Shown here: positions 9,240 to 17,099 of the stretch, one piece after another | Layout: every line of letters begins with the position of its first letter | Position numbering within the stretch: the first letter of the stretch is position 1 | Assembly (NCBI GenBank): GCA_030529625.1 | Contig: JAUMWN010000009.1 | Span: forward strand, 1 to 45,690 | Origin: Coriobacteriales bacterium | GTDB taxonomy: Bacteria; Actinomycetota; Coriobacteriia; Coriobacteriales; Atopobiaceae | Length of the DNA stretch: 45,690 bases | Direction: 5' to 3' | Notes under the pieces: generated by a model | The model's database searches: none | Seen by the model: only the letters and a program-made list of their open reading frames with translations | What the model was told of the DNA's origin: nothing | Position numbers and translations under genes: made by a program

Positions 9240-10991
9240 TTAGGCGCGGGGAATCTCGGTCCAGTCGGCGCCGGGGTCAAACCCGCCCGAGCCACCAATA
9301 ACGTCGCCTGCCTGGTTCTCGTATGCGCGGTCGGCCGACACATCCAGCTCCACCTCACGCCCGTCGGAGGTCACAAACGTGTTCACGCCGCGGATGGCCT
9401 CCGAGAAGTCGGGCGGCGCGCTGCCGCCATACCCGTCGTTAAACTGCGCGTTGGTCTGGGCGCGAAACGCCGCATGGTGCGCGTCGCTGTTTGCGTGCCA
9501 CGACGCGAGCTGCGCGTCGAAGGCGGCCTGTCGCTGGCGGTCGGCGGCAAGTGCCGCTTGCGTTTGTGCGTTCATGCGGGCTATCTGCGCGTTCGTCGCC
9601 TGTTGAACGCTTGCGGCGTACTGGCGCCCCGCCTCGCCCGAAAGCCCTAGGACGTCCTGGTGTATTTGATAGGTACGAACCAAAGGCAGGAAGACCTGCT
9701 CGAAGCACTGGTCAAACGTGTCCCTACGTGTGACGAGGGCGGAGAGCCCCTGCACGCTCCAGTAGATGGTGCCGCCCTTTATATAGTCATCGAAGCTGGG
9801 GACGCACCATGCGGGTGCGTCTGCCGTGCGAACCGGGCCGGACGGGGCGGTGCCTTGCGCGGGGGACTTGGAGCGCTTGCGGGCGATCGCGTTGCCAATG
9901 GCCCCGCCAATGGCACCTCCCAGCGACCCCGCAAGGCCTACGGGCATGAGGTCGATGCCCGAGGCGTCCTTGATGGCGAACAGTCGCACGTACACGGCCG
10001 CGCTTCGCGGCACGCCGGCATACTCAAACTCGTAGATGCGCACGAACTCGGCCGCAAACGGGCTCTTGAGCAGCGCCGGACCCGTTGCCTGCGCCGCCGC
10101 GCGAAACATGCTCTGTGCCTGCTGCTGGCGCATCTGGAGGTCGGGACTGCCCCATTCCCGCGCAAGGCACAGGCCGGTTGCCTGCACGCTCTGCGTCACC
10201 TTGAGTATGTGGTCGTCAGCAAGGCGCAGCGGATGGGGCATGCGCGCATAGTTGGTGCGGTCCAGCGCTGCGATTGCCGATCCGTAAGTGCGCATAACGG
10301 CCTTCATACCATCGCTCATCTGCGTTCCCGCGTCGTCAACGCGTAGTGTGATCATGTTACCGGCCCCGTCCGAGAAGCTCGCAAAGGGCCTGTAGGGATG
10401 TGAGGCGGAGTCCACGCGACCAAGCCGGGTCTCGCCGACCTTCCAGGTCGTGGGAAGCGTCACCACAAAAAGGCCGCGTCCCGTTGCCGTGTCGCGCACC
10501 GTCGCGTCATGGCGGTACGTAACGGGTTGCGGCGCCTGTGCCTGCCTTTGTGCCTGCGCCCGTTGTGTGGCCTCCTGGGCGGCGCGATGCTCTGTGGCCG
10601 CCTTGGCCGCACGCTCCTGCGCGGCTCGCTGTTCGGCGGCCCGACGCTCCTGCGCGAATCGTTCCTGTGTCGCGCGTTGCTCCGCTGCCCGGCGCTCCTC
10701 CTCCATGGCCGCCTGTTCTGCGGCAAAGGCCGCCGCCTGCTCGGCGGCCTGCCGCTTGGACTCCTCGGCTGCCTGCTGTGCCGTGATGGAGGCCTGCTGC
10801 GCACGACGTGCTGTCTCCTGGGCAACGCGGGCCGTTTCCTGTGCCGAGCGGAGCATTTCCTCCAAGGCCCGGGCCTGTGCTATGTCAACCGGCTTGCCGC
10901 AGTGGGGGCAAAAGCAGCGCGGGGAGGACTGCGGCGGCACAAAGGAATCGCCGCATGCCGGGCACATGAGGGAATCGCTCGTCTTGGCCAC
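9240..10991 (-). CDS. Zinc-ribbon and coiled-coil protein of unknown function
   Basis: 583 residues. It opens with a double-CxxC zinc ribbon (CPACGDSF at about residue 8, CFCPHCGKPVD at about 25). Residues about 38-150 are an Ala/Glu/Gln/Arg-rich heptad-like coiled coil. Then comes a globular region (LFVVTLPTTWKVGETRLG onward) with a glycine-rich hydrophobic stretch LAGSLGGAIGGAIGNAIA, and a second Gln/Ala-rich helix before an acidic C-terminus. No signal peptide. GTG start at 10991 has AGGGAC upstream; an ATG 21 codons earlier lacks a site. I do not recognise the globular part. It is divergent from the diguanylate cyclase at 11193. It could be a scaffold or a membrane-associated regulator; this is speculation. 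Confidence 0.75.
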   Translation of the reverse strand: MAKTSDSLMCPACGDSFVPPQSSPRCFCPHCGKPVDIAQARALEEMLRSAQETARVAQETARRAQQASITAQQAAEESKRQAAEQAAAFAAEQAAMEEERRAAEQRATQERFAQERRAAEQRAAQERAAKAATEHRAAQEATQRAQAQRQAQAPQPVTYRHDATVRDTATGRGLFVVTLPTTWKVGETRLGRVDSASHPYRPFASFSDGAGNMITLRVDDAGTQMSDGMKAVMRTYGSAIAALDRTNYARMPHPLRLADDHILKVTQSVQATGLCLAREWGSPDLQMRQQQAQSMFRAAAQATGPALLKSPFAAEFVRIYEFEYAGVPRSAAVYVRLFAIKDASGIDLMPVGLAGSLGGAIGGAIGNAIARKRSKSPAQGTAPSGPVRTADAPAWCVPSFDDYIKGGTIYWSVQGLSALVTRRDTFDQCFEQVFLPLVRTYQIHQDVLGLSGEAGRQYAASVQQATNAQIARMNAQTQAALAADRQRQAAFDAQLASWHANSDAHHAAFRAQTNAQFNDGYGGSAPPDFSEAIRGVNTFVTSDGREVELDVSADRAYENQAGDVIGGSGGFDPGADWTEIPRA

Positions 10992-11133
10992 TTGTCGTCC
11001 CTTTCGATTCTTCTGGGCGGATGGTTTGTGCCCTATGGTATCACCCCAAGCCACTGGTATACTCTTGGGGAACGGACTGGAACAAGAGGCGCTTAAAGAT
11101 GGGCGGGACGTTTATCCATAATATAGAGGGCGG

Positions 11134-11170
11134 CCAAAGGACTGCCCGTATGGTGGAGCTCATCCTTTGG
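11134..11170 (+). promoter_or_regulatory. Inverted repeat in the leader of the first diguanylate cyclase gene
   Basis: CCAAAGGA (11134-11141) and TCCTTTGG (11163-11170) flank 21 bases just before the ribosome site of the gene at 11193. An AT-rich ATAATATA stretch lies 15 bases upstream and may hold the -10. It could be an operator or a leader hairpin. It does not look like a cyclic di-GMP riboswitch. Confidence 0.3.
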
Positions 11171-11192
11171 GGCGTGGGGCGGTGATGTGGCC

Positions 11193-12812
11193 ATGCGATC
11201 CCTAAGAACCCGCATGACGCTGTTTACCGTGTGCGTAATCCTTATTACCGTTACGAGCATGGCGCTTCTCAGCGTGCTGTTCATTCGCCGCACGGAGCAG
11301 CAAGAGTCCAACCAACTCCTCCTGCTCTTATGCGAGACGGGAGAGAAGAACCTCGACTACTACTTTAACAGCGTGCAGAAGTCGGTGAGCAAGGTCGCGT
11401 CCTTTGTGGAGTCGGACTTAGACGGACTGGGAGACGAGCAGCTCGCGAGCCACATGCAGCGTGTGCAGAAGCAGTTTGACGAGATGGCCTCAAAGACCAA
11501 CGGCGTCCTCACGTATTACTACCGCATCGACCCGGAGGTCTCCAAGAAGGTGAAGGGCTTTTGGTACACCGACCTCGACGGAGAGGGGTTCGTGGAGCAC
11601 GAGGTTACCGACATCAGCCAATACGACACGAAAGACACGACCAAGCTGGTGTGGTTTACCGTTCCCAAAAACGAGGGCAATCCCGTTTGGCTTCCGCCCT
11701 ACGTTACCGACAACCTGGACAAGCGCGTGATCTCCTACAACGTTCCCATCTACTGGCGTGGCGAGTTCGTGGGCGTCGTTGGCATAGAGATCGACTACTC
11801 AACCATGGCGGAGCAGGTGGAGAGCATCCGGCTCTACAACAATGGCTATGCGTACCTGTGCGACGAGGAGGGACACCTGTTCTTCCATCCACGCATCGAC
11901 GTGAGCAAGCTCTCGGCCGACGAAGTTCCTCAGATTCCCCAGGGGGCGGTGGACAAGAGCACCTTTGTGCGTTACACCTACGACGGCGTGGACAAGATAG
12001 CCGCATGGCTGCCTCTGAGCAACGGCATGCGCCTCAATGTTGCGGTGCCGGTAGTGGAGACCGAGGGCGACTGGCCCATGCTTATAGGCAACACCGTGCT
12101 TTATGCCGGCATCGTGCTGGCGGTGGCGAGTACGATTACCATGCTGTACGCCAGGCGCATAACCAAACCCCTGGAGGAGCTCACCGAGGCCGCCGACCAG
12201 GTGGACCGGGGCAACTACGACGTCGACCTCGCCTACGATCGAGACGACGAGGTGGGCCGTCTTACCAACACCTTCAAGCGGTTGGCCGGTCACATGAAGG
12301 ACCACATAAACGACCTCAACAAGCGCGTGTACGTGGACTCGCTCACCTCCGTGCGAAACAAGGGCGCGTACTCCACCTTCCTGGACGAGCTGCAGGAACG
12401 TATGGATGATGGGGACCAGACGGTGGCGTTTGCGGTTGGCATATTCGACTGCGACAACCTCAAGTACATCAACGACAGGTACGGTCACGAGAAGGGAGAC
12501 GTGTACCTGCAGACGGCATGCCGCCTCATCTGCCGCGTCTTCCAGCACAGTCCCGTCTTTAGGATTGGCGGCGACGAGTTCTCGGTCGTGCTCCAAAACG
12601 ACGACCTGCGCAACAGGGACACGCTCGCCCAACAATTCTCTGCCGCCATGAGCGACATTAGCGACTCGGCGCGCAACGAGTGGGAGCAGGTGCACGTGTC
12701 CATGGGAATCGCGGTGTACGACGCGCAGCACGATCGTGGCGTGAACGACGTCTTGCGCCGGGCTGACGAGCTCATGTACGAGAACAAGCGCAAAAGAAAG
12801 ATGGGGAGGTAG
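11193..12812 (+). CDS. Cache-HAMP-GGDEF diguanylate cyclase
   Basis: 539 residues: membrane helix 1 (about 9-30), extracytoplasmic double-Cache sensor (about 40-290), membrane helix 2 (about 300-325), HAMP (about 328-380), GGDEF domain (about 385-539). The active site is canonical, FRIGGDEF (GGDEF at 459-463), with FDCDNLKYIND upstream, so it should make cyclic di-GMP from GTP. The product-inhibition RxxD motif before GGDEF is absent. I chose the ATG at 11193 over the GTG two codons earlier because the paralogue at 20877 starts at the same place (MRSI) and because of its distance from GGGGCGG. It is followed 30 bases on by the double binding-domain sensor gene, so they are probably co-transcribed. 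The ligand of the Cache domain is unknown. Confidence 0.9.
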   Translation: MRSLRTRMTLFTVCVILITVTSMALLSVLFIRRTEQQESNQLLLLLCETGEKNLDYYFNSVQKSVSKVASFVESDLDGLGDEQLASHMQRVQKQFDEMASKTNGVLTYYYRIDPEVSKKVKGFWYTDLDGEGFVEHEVTDISQYDTKDTTKLVWFTVPKNEGNPVWLPPYVTDNLDKRVISYNVPIYWRGEFVGVVGIEIDYSTMAEQVESIRLYNNGYAYLCDEEGHLFFHPRIDVSKLSADEVPQIPQGAVDKSTFVRYTYDGVDKIAAWLPLSNGMRLNVAVPVVETEGDWPMLIGNTVLYAGIVLAVASTITMLYARRITKPLEELTEAADQVDRGNYDVDLAYDRDDEVGRLTNTFKRLAGHMKDHINDLNKRVYVDSLTSVRNKGAYSTFLDELQERMDDGDQTVAFAVGIFDCDNLKYINDRYGHEKGDVYLQTACRLICRVFQHSPVFRIGGDEFSVVLQNDDLRNRDTLAQQFSAAMSDISDSARNEWEQVHVSMGIAVYDAQHDRGVNDVLRRADELMYENKRKRKMGR

Positions 12813-12842
12813 GGTGCGTCCCTGCACGCCTGGAGGTTGAAG

Positions 12843-14843
12843 ATGAGCCCAACAGCACGGAATCGTTGTCTTGTCCACACGGCGCTCGTGCTCGTCCTCA
12901 TGCTGCTGTTGTCTGCGCTGCGGCCGAGTGTCGCCCAGGCACAGGGGAAGCAGAGAATCGTGCGCGTTGGCTGGTTCGAGTCTCCGTTCAACATCATCGA
13001 TGAGCAGGGACGGCGTTCGGGCTATGCCTACGACTACCAGCAGGAAATCGCGGCATACACGGGCTGGACCTATGAGTACGTGGAGGGTAGCTGGTCGGAT
13101 CTGCTCAAGATGCTGGCCGACGGAAAGATTGACCTACTCAGCGACGTCTCCTACACGGACGAGCGAGCCCAGCACATGCTGTTCTCATCCCTTCCCATGG
13201 GCACGGAGAAGTACTACCTGTATGCCGACCCGCAAAACAAGGAGGTCAACCCGGAGGACTATGCCACGTTCAACGGCAAGAAGGTGGGTGCGAACGAGGG
13301 GAGCGTACAGGTTGGCCTGTTCCAGGAATGGGCCAAGGCCAACGGCGTGAAGGCGGAGGTCGTGGAGCTCTCGGGCTCGGAGAAGCAGAATCTTGAGAAG
13401 CTCTCACGGGGAGACATAGACCTGTATTTGTCGATGGAGGGCTTCTTTAGCGCGGACGCTGCCGTGCCGGTGTGCCAGATTGGCACCTCCGACTACTTCT
13501 TTGCGGTGAGCAAGTCACAGCCCGAGCTCTTGGTGGAGCTCAACAACGCAATGGGCAGGATTCACGACGACGATCAGTACCTCAACCAGCAACTCTATGC
13601 CAAGTACTTGCAGTCCTCTGGCATGAGCACGCGCCTAAACGCCACCGAGAAGGCATGGCTGGACTCTCATGGTGCGATCAGGGTGGCCTATCAGGACAAC
13701 TACCTTGCCTTTTGTGCGACGGACCCAGACTCTGGGGAGCTTACCGGGGCCCTCAAGGATTACCTGGAGGTCGCCTCGAACTGCATGGAGAACGCCACGC
13801 TGGACTTTACGGCCATTGGCTACCCAACGGCCGCCGCCGCCATGGACGCGCTCGCGAACGGTGAGGTGGACTGCGTGTTCCCCGCAAACCTCACCGCCTA
13901 CGACGGCGAGACGCACGGGGTGTTTGTGACGCCGGCCCTCATGCGCACCGACATGTCCGCAGTCGTGCGCGAGGCGGACCAGAAGAGCTTTGCGCAGAAG
14001 GACCGGGTGGCGGTCGCGGTCAACGTGGACAACCCCAACTATGACCTGTTCCTGCAGGATCACTTTCCCGACTGGCGCCCAATCTACTTTGTCAACACGC
14101 AGGAGTGCCTTAAGGCCGTTGCGGACGGGCAGGCGGACTGCCTGCTCATCAGCAACTATCGCTACAACAACATCGCAAAGCTGTGCGAGAAGTATGGCCT
14201 CACCACGCTGTCCACCGGCATAGGGATGGACTACTGCATGGCGGTCAATCGCGAGGACACCGTCCTGTACTCCACCCTTTCCAAGGCCATAGGCGCCGTG
14301 CCTGACTCGACCGTAAATGCGGCGCTCTCTCATTACTACACGGAGGATGCCAGAACGGGCGTGATGGATTCCCTCAACCAGAACTTGCTTAGGGTTGCGG
14401 TGATCGTGCTCGTTGTGGTGGCGCTCATCCTGCTGTTTATGCTGCTGCGTGGCATCCTTTCGTCGAGGGAAAAGAAGGACCGCAAGCAGCGTACCGTCTC
14501 CAAAGAGGACTTCGCGCTCTTTGACGACCTGCCCATCTCCTACAGCGTGTACCACGTCTCGCACGTTGAGCACAGCGAGCTGTACGATGCCCAGATCATC
14601 TATGTCAACCGCATGTTTCAAGAGTATGGCGGGTTGCCGGAGGAGGCGACCGTGGGGCGTCGGGTACGGGAGCTCTTCCCCTACACTGGTGAGGAATGGT
14701 TCGCACACGCCAAGCGCGCGGCCCTGGATGGGCAAACGGTGGAGTACGACTACGACGATCCGCTGACCATGAAGACCTACCATGCCACCGTAAGGCAGGT
14801 TATCGCCCCCGGATACTGCGCCATCACCTATCAGAGGGCGTAG
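12843..14843 (+). CDS. Membrane sensor: two periplasmic binding domains, one helix, PAS
   Basis: 666 residues. A signal peptide or anchor (to about 34) precedes two tandem family 3 solute-binding domains (about 36-262, starting RIVRVGWFESPFNIID, and about 275-505, starting GAIRVAYQDNYLAFC). A membrane helix (about 515-538) leads to a cytoplasmic PAS-like domain (about 555-666). The layout is that of BvgS/EvgS-type sensors and of Coriobacteria proteins where PAS is followed by a GGDEF, but here the protein ends after PAS with no kinase or GGDEF. ATG at 12843 has GGAGG six bases upstream; a TTG two codons earlier is less likely. Inference: it binds an amino acid or similar and passes the signal to the co-directional diguanylate cyclase upstream. 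Confidence 0.8.
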   Translation: MSPTARNRCLVHTALVLVLMLLLSALRPSVAQAQGKQRIVRVGWFESPFNIIDEQGRRSGYAYDYQQEIAAYTGWTYEYVEGSWSDLLKMLADGKIDLLSDVSYTDERAQHMLFSSLPMGTEKYYLYADPQNKEVNPEDYATFNGKKVGANEGSVQVGLFQEWAKANGVKAEVVELSGSEKQNLEKLSRGDIDLYLSMEGFFSADAAVPVCQIGTSDYFFAVSKSQPELLVELNNAMGRIHDDDQYLNQQLYAKYLQSSGMSTRLNATEKAWLDSHGAIRVAYQDNYLAFCATDPDSGELTGALKDYLEVASNCMENATLDFTAIGYPTAAAAMDALANGEVDCVFPANLTAYDGETHGVFVTPALMRTDMSAVVREADQKSFAQKDRVAVAVNVDNPNYDLFLQDHFPDWRPIYFVNTQECLKAVADGQADCLLISNYRYNNIAKLCEKYGLTTLSTGIGMDYCMAVNREDTVLYSTLSKAIGAVPDSTVNAALSHYYTEDARTGVMDSLNQNLLRVAVIVLVVVALILLFMLLRGILSSREKKDRKQRTVSKEDFALFDDLPISYSVYHVSHVEHSELYDAQIIYVNRMFQEYGGLPEEATVGRRVRELFPYTGEEWFAHAKRAALDGQTVEYDYDDPLTMKTYHATVRQVIAPGYCAITYQRA

Positions 14844-14869
14844 GGTCGTCCGTGCCTGTCTGGCGTGCG

Positions 14870-15985
14870 TCACTTCGAACGGTGGTGCTCCTCCTTCATG
14901 CCATACATCTTGTTGTCCATACCCCTCATAAAGGCGTCTATGTCGTTGGATCCGTAGCGACTCATGCCCCAAGACAGGGAGAGCTCATACGTGCCAGCTG
15001 TCTTGTTGCGCTCCTGCAGGGTCTTCTCGACCCTGCTCATGTATGCAGCGAGCTCATCTGTTGACGAGCTCATCTGCAGTACCACAAACTCGTCTCCGGC
15101 AAAGCGAAACACCCACTCGCCGTCTACGCGTGCCCCTTTGAGAACGTCTGCCACCGTCTTGAGCGCCTTGTCACCCTCGCTGTGACCGTAGTCATCGTTG
15201 ATTGCCTTAAAACGGTCCACGTCGATCATCACGCCGCAAAAGTCGATGCTGCGGCCTACCCATGCCGTGAGTATGTGGTTGAGGTATTGCCGGTTGTAGG
15301 TGTCGGTGAGCACGTCCACAAACGCCATTTCGTTTTGCTGCATCATGTACAGGCCGGTCAGGCCAATGGCCGCGGAGAGCCAGGCGAGCGACAGGCCGTA
15401 GAACATAAACTGCAGTCCCGCACCAACAAGAATGGGCAGCAGGAACATATGAATGCTAAAGAAGGCTTTGGCGCCATTTTCCTTCTCGTAGCGGCTGGTC
15501 ACGACCATGGCGCTTATGCAGTAGTACAGAATCACGATGTAGTACACATAGCTAAACGGCCTGCGCTCGTATACGTTCTGGGGAGAGATGTAGTACGAGA
15601 TGGGAATAAAGAAGTTGATTGCATTGGCTGCAAACATAGCGATGCCAATAATAATCTGGGGCTTGTAGCACCTCCAAATGCGCTTGGTGTCCCCGCACAG
15701 ACCGAGGTCCACGTAGGCCAGCACTGCAAAGGGCAAGAGCAGGTTCACCGAGTAAAGATAGGTGTTGGCTATGTAGTTGAGCAGTTTGGCGCCCGGAAAG
15801 AGCCTGCCGTCGAGGGCGTAGGAGGACGCCTCCATCACGCATGCCAGCATGACGCCAAACACCATGAACGAGTACAGCCGGTCCTCGGCACGGTTCATTA
15901 TGATTTTGGCTCGTGACACGTACAGCAGCATGAGCAGAATAAACACGCCCACGCCATTTGATATGAATATCGAGCGTAAGTCCAT
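14870..15985 (-). CDS. Membrane-bound GGDEF diguanylate cyclase
   Basis: 371 residues. About seven hydrophobic helices (residues about 8-215) form an integral membrane sensor region, followed by a GGDEF domain (about 220-371). The signature reads FAGDEF; an AGDEF variant is known in active cyclases, and the metal residues (MIDVDRFKAINDDYGHSEGD) are intact, so activity is likely. No RxxD inhibitory site before it. It is convergent with the sensor gene at 12843, with 26 bases between stops, and does not share the Cache sensor of the other two cyclases. The signal is unknown. Confidence 0.85.
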   Translation of the reverse strand: MDLRSIFISNGVGVFILLMLLYVSRAKIIMNRAEDRLYSFMVFGVMLACVMEASSYALDGRLFPGAKLLNYIANTYLYSVNLLLPFAVLAYVDLGLCGDTKRIWRCYKPQIIIGIAMFAANAINFFIPISYYISPQNVYERRPFSYVYYIVILYYCISAMVVTSRYEKENGAKAFFSIHMFLLPILVGAGLQFMFYGLSLAWLSAAIGLTGLYMMQQNEMAFVDVLTDTYNRQYLNHILTAWVGRSIDFCGVMIDVDRFKAINDDYGHSEGDKALKTVADVLKGARVDGEWVFRFAGDEFVVLQMSSSTDELAAYMSRVEKTLQERNKTAGTYELSLSWGMSRYGSNDIDAFMRGMDNKMYGMKEEHHRSK

Positions 15986-16087
15986 GGAGGGCTCCCAAAA
16001 ACGTAATCAACGGACAGCATTCTACGCGTATCGGCCATCCATGTACCCACGAATACCCAAACGGTCTCTTTGCGTCCCTATGGGGCG

Positions 16088-16516
16088 CTATCCCCGAAGC
16101 TGCTCGCGCGCCATCACGAGGCGCGGCCTAAAGAGACCCAGATACAGCATAATGCGAAAGCTCATCTGCGGCTGGAAGAGATCTTCTCCGCTTGCCAGGT
16201 TAATGCCAAGAATCTGCCGAATGCGGTTGAGACGATACAGCAGCGTGTTCTTGTGCAGCGTGAGCATCTGAGCGGCGCGTGTGGTTGGTCCGGCCACCTG
16301 CAGGTAGCAGTACTGCGTGTCCATGAGGTCACCGCCATGCTGTTCGTCGTAGTCACGCAAGGCCCGCAGGGCCTGTAGGTATGCGGCACGCGTGCGCACC
16401 ACGCGATCGTAGGTGCTGGAGATGCCACAGGAAAGCCCGTTGAGGGCGGCGATCTCTTCCAGGAGCTGCTCGCCGTAGTCCCCCACGCCATGCACGTCGT
16501 CACGCGATATAAGAAG
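16088..16516 (-). pseudogene. C-terminal remnant of a PucR/CdaR-type regulator
   Basis: About 140 residues of coding sequence: ALLISRDDVHGVGDYGEQLL leads into the PucR C-terminal helix-turn-helix (LVAGPTTRAAQML-TLHKNTLLYRLNRIRQILG), ending MAREQLRG before the stop. A whole member has 400 or more residues. The 5' part, including the ligand or GGDEF-like portion, is missing: the reading frame runs into the repeat at 16519 and meets a stop with no proper start. A GTG at 16495 could start a 135-residue DNA-binding protein but has no clear ribosome site. The break coincides exactly with the repeat edge. Confidence 0.8.
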
Positions 16517-16518
16517 AG

Positions 16519-16680
16519 CGTGAACGGGGGACGGGTTTGACGTTCACGCCCGTCTCCCCTCAGTCTATGGTGATAGCGCGTATGAACGGGGGACGGGTTT
16601 GACGTTCACGCCCGTCTCCCCTCAGTCTATAGTCATTTGGAAGCATGGCGTGAACAACAAACCCGTCCCCCGTTCACGTT
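16519..16680. repeat. Tandem 48-bp repeat plus an inverted copy, at a gene-gene breakpoint
   Basis: Bases 16521-16568 and 16583-16630 are identical 48-mers, starting TGAACGGGGGACGGGTTTGA and ending CAGTCTAT, spaced 62 bases apart. A third, inverted copy of GTGAACGGGGGACGGGTTT ends at about 16679. The outer edges abut the broken 5' ends of the PucR-like and acyl carrier protein fragments. Confidence 0.85.
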
Positions 16681-16899
16681 GAGCAGCTTGCGGGTTTTGC
16701 GAAGACCGCCTACCAGTACGACGGCGGAATTACCGCCGACACCACCTTTGACGAGCTGGGCAAGGGCTCGATGAGGATGATCGCCCTCACCTCCACCATC
16801 GAGAACGAGCTTGACGCTGAGGTCACCATCCACGAGGTCATGAAGATGAAGACCTTTGGCGAGCTCGTCGAGCGCGTTGAGGAGGAGCTGAACGAGTAG
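16681..16899 (+). pseudogene. 5'-truncated acyl carrier protein gene
   Basis: The 72 codons read EQLAGFAKTAYQYDGG, TFDELGKGSMRMIAL, TSTIENELDAEVTIHEVMKM, then KTFGELVERVEEELNE and a stop. This matches the region from helix I to helix IV of acyl carrier proteins; the serine in GKGSMRM is in the place of the phosphopantetheine serine, though the usual Asp before it is Gly. There is no start codon: upstream the frame runs through the repeat to a stop at 16651. It is thus a fragment that lost its 5' end. It is not similar in detail to the DltC at 41137. Confidence 0.7.
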
Positions 16900-16930
16900 C
16901 GTCTCCACCTCATACCGTAGTTGACGAAGC

Positions 16931-16966
16931 GCCTCCCCTGCGTGCCGCTTGGTGCGCAGGGAAGGC
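16931..16966 (+). terminator. Hairpin after the acyl carrier protein fragment
   Basis: GCCTCCCCTGCG (16931-16942) pairs with CGCAGGGAAGGC (16955-16966) with one mismatch, 31 bases after the stop codon of the fragment. No T-run follows. Confidence 0.4.
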
Positions 16967-17099
16967 ATCGCTCGTATTTGGACAGCTCCGCGTGCTACAT
17001 AGGGGATTCTCCCTTATGCGAGTGCACGGATGGGACGGGTCGGGGACTGAGAAGGGCATGGGGGAGTACAATGCAAGGTAGGGCGAGCGAAGGGATGGG

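Noticed and set aside
11100-11192. Cyclic di-GMP riboswitch ahead of the first cyclase gene
   Set aside because: There is an inverted repeat, but the conserved GEMM-type sequence blocks are not visible. A covariance search (Rfam GEMM-I and GEMM-II) would decide.
13635-14972. Minus-strand 445-codon frame over the double binding-domain sensor
   Set aside because: The sense frame has clear solute-binding and PAS motifs; the antisense one crosses into the convergent GGDEF gene.
14870-15985. AGDEF as a sign of an inactive cyclase
   Set aside because: AGDEF is known in active cyclases, and the other active-site residues are present, so I call it probably active.
16519-16680. CRISPR array
   Set aside because: Only two direct copies of 48 bases with a 14-base spacer, plus an inverted third; no cas genes. 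It is a tandem repeat, not CRISPR.
16681-16899. Intact acyl carrier protein gene
   Set aside because: No start codon in frame before the upstream stop at 16651; the upstream part is repeat sequence.
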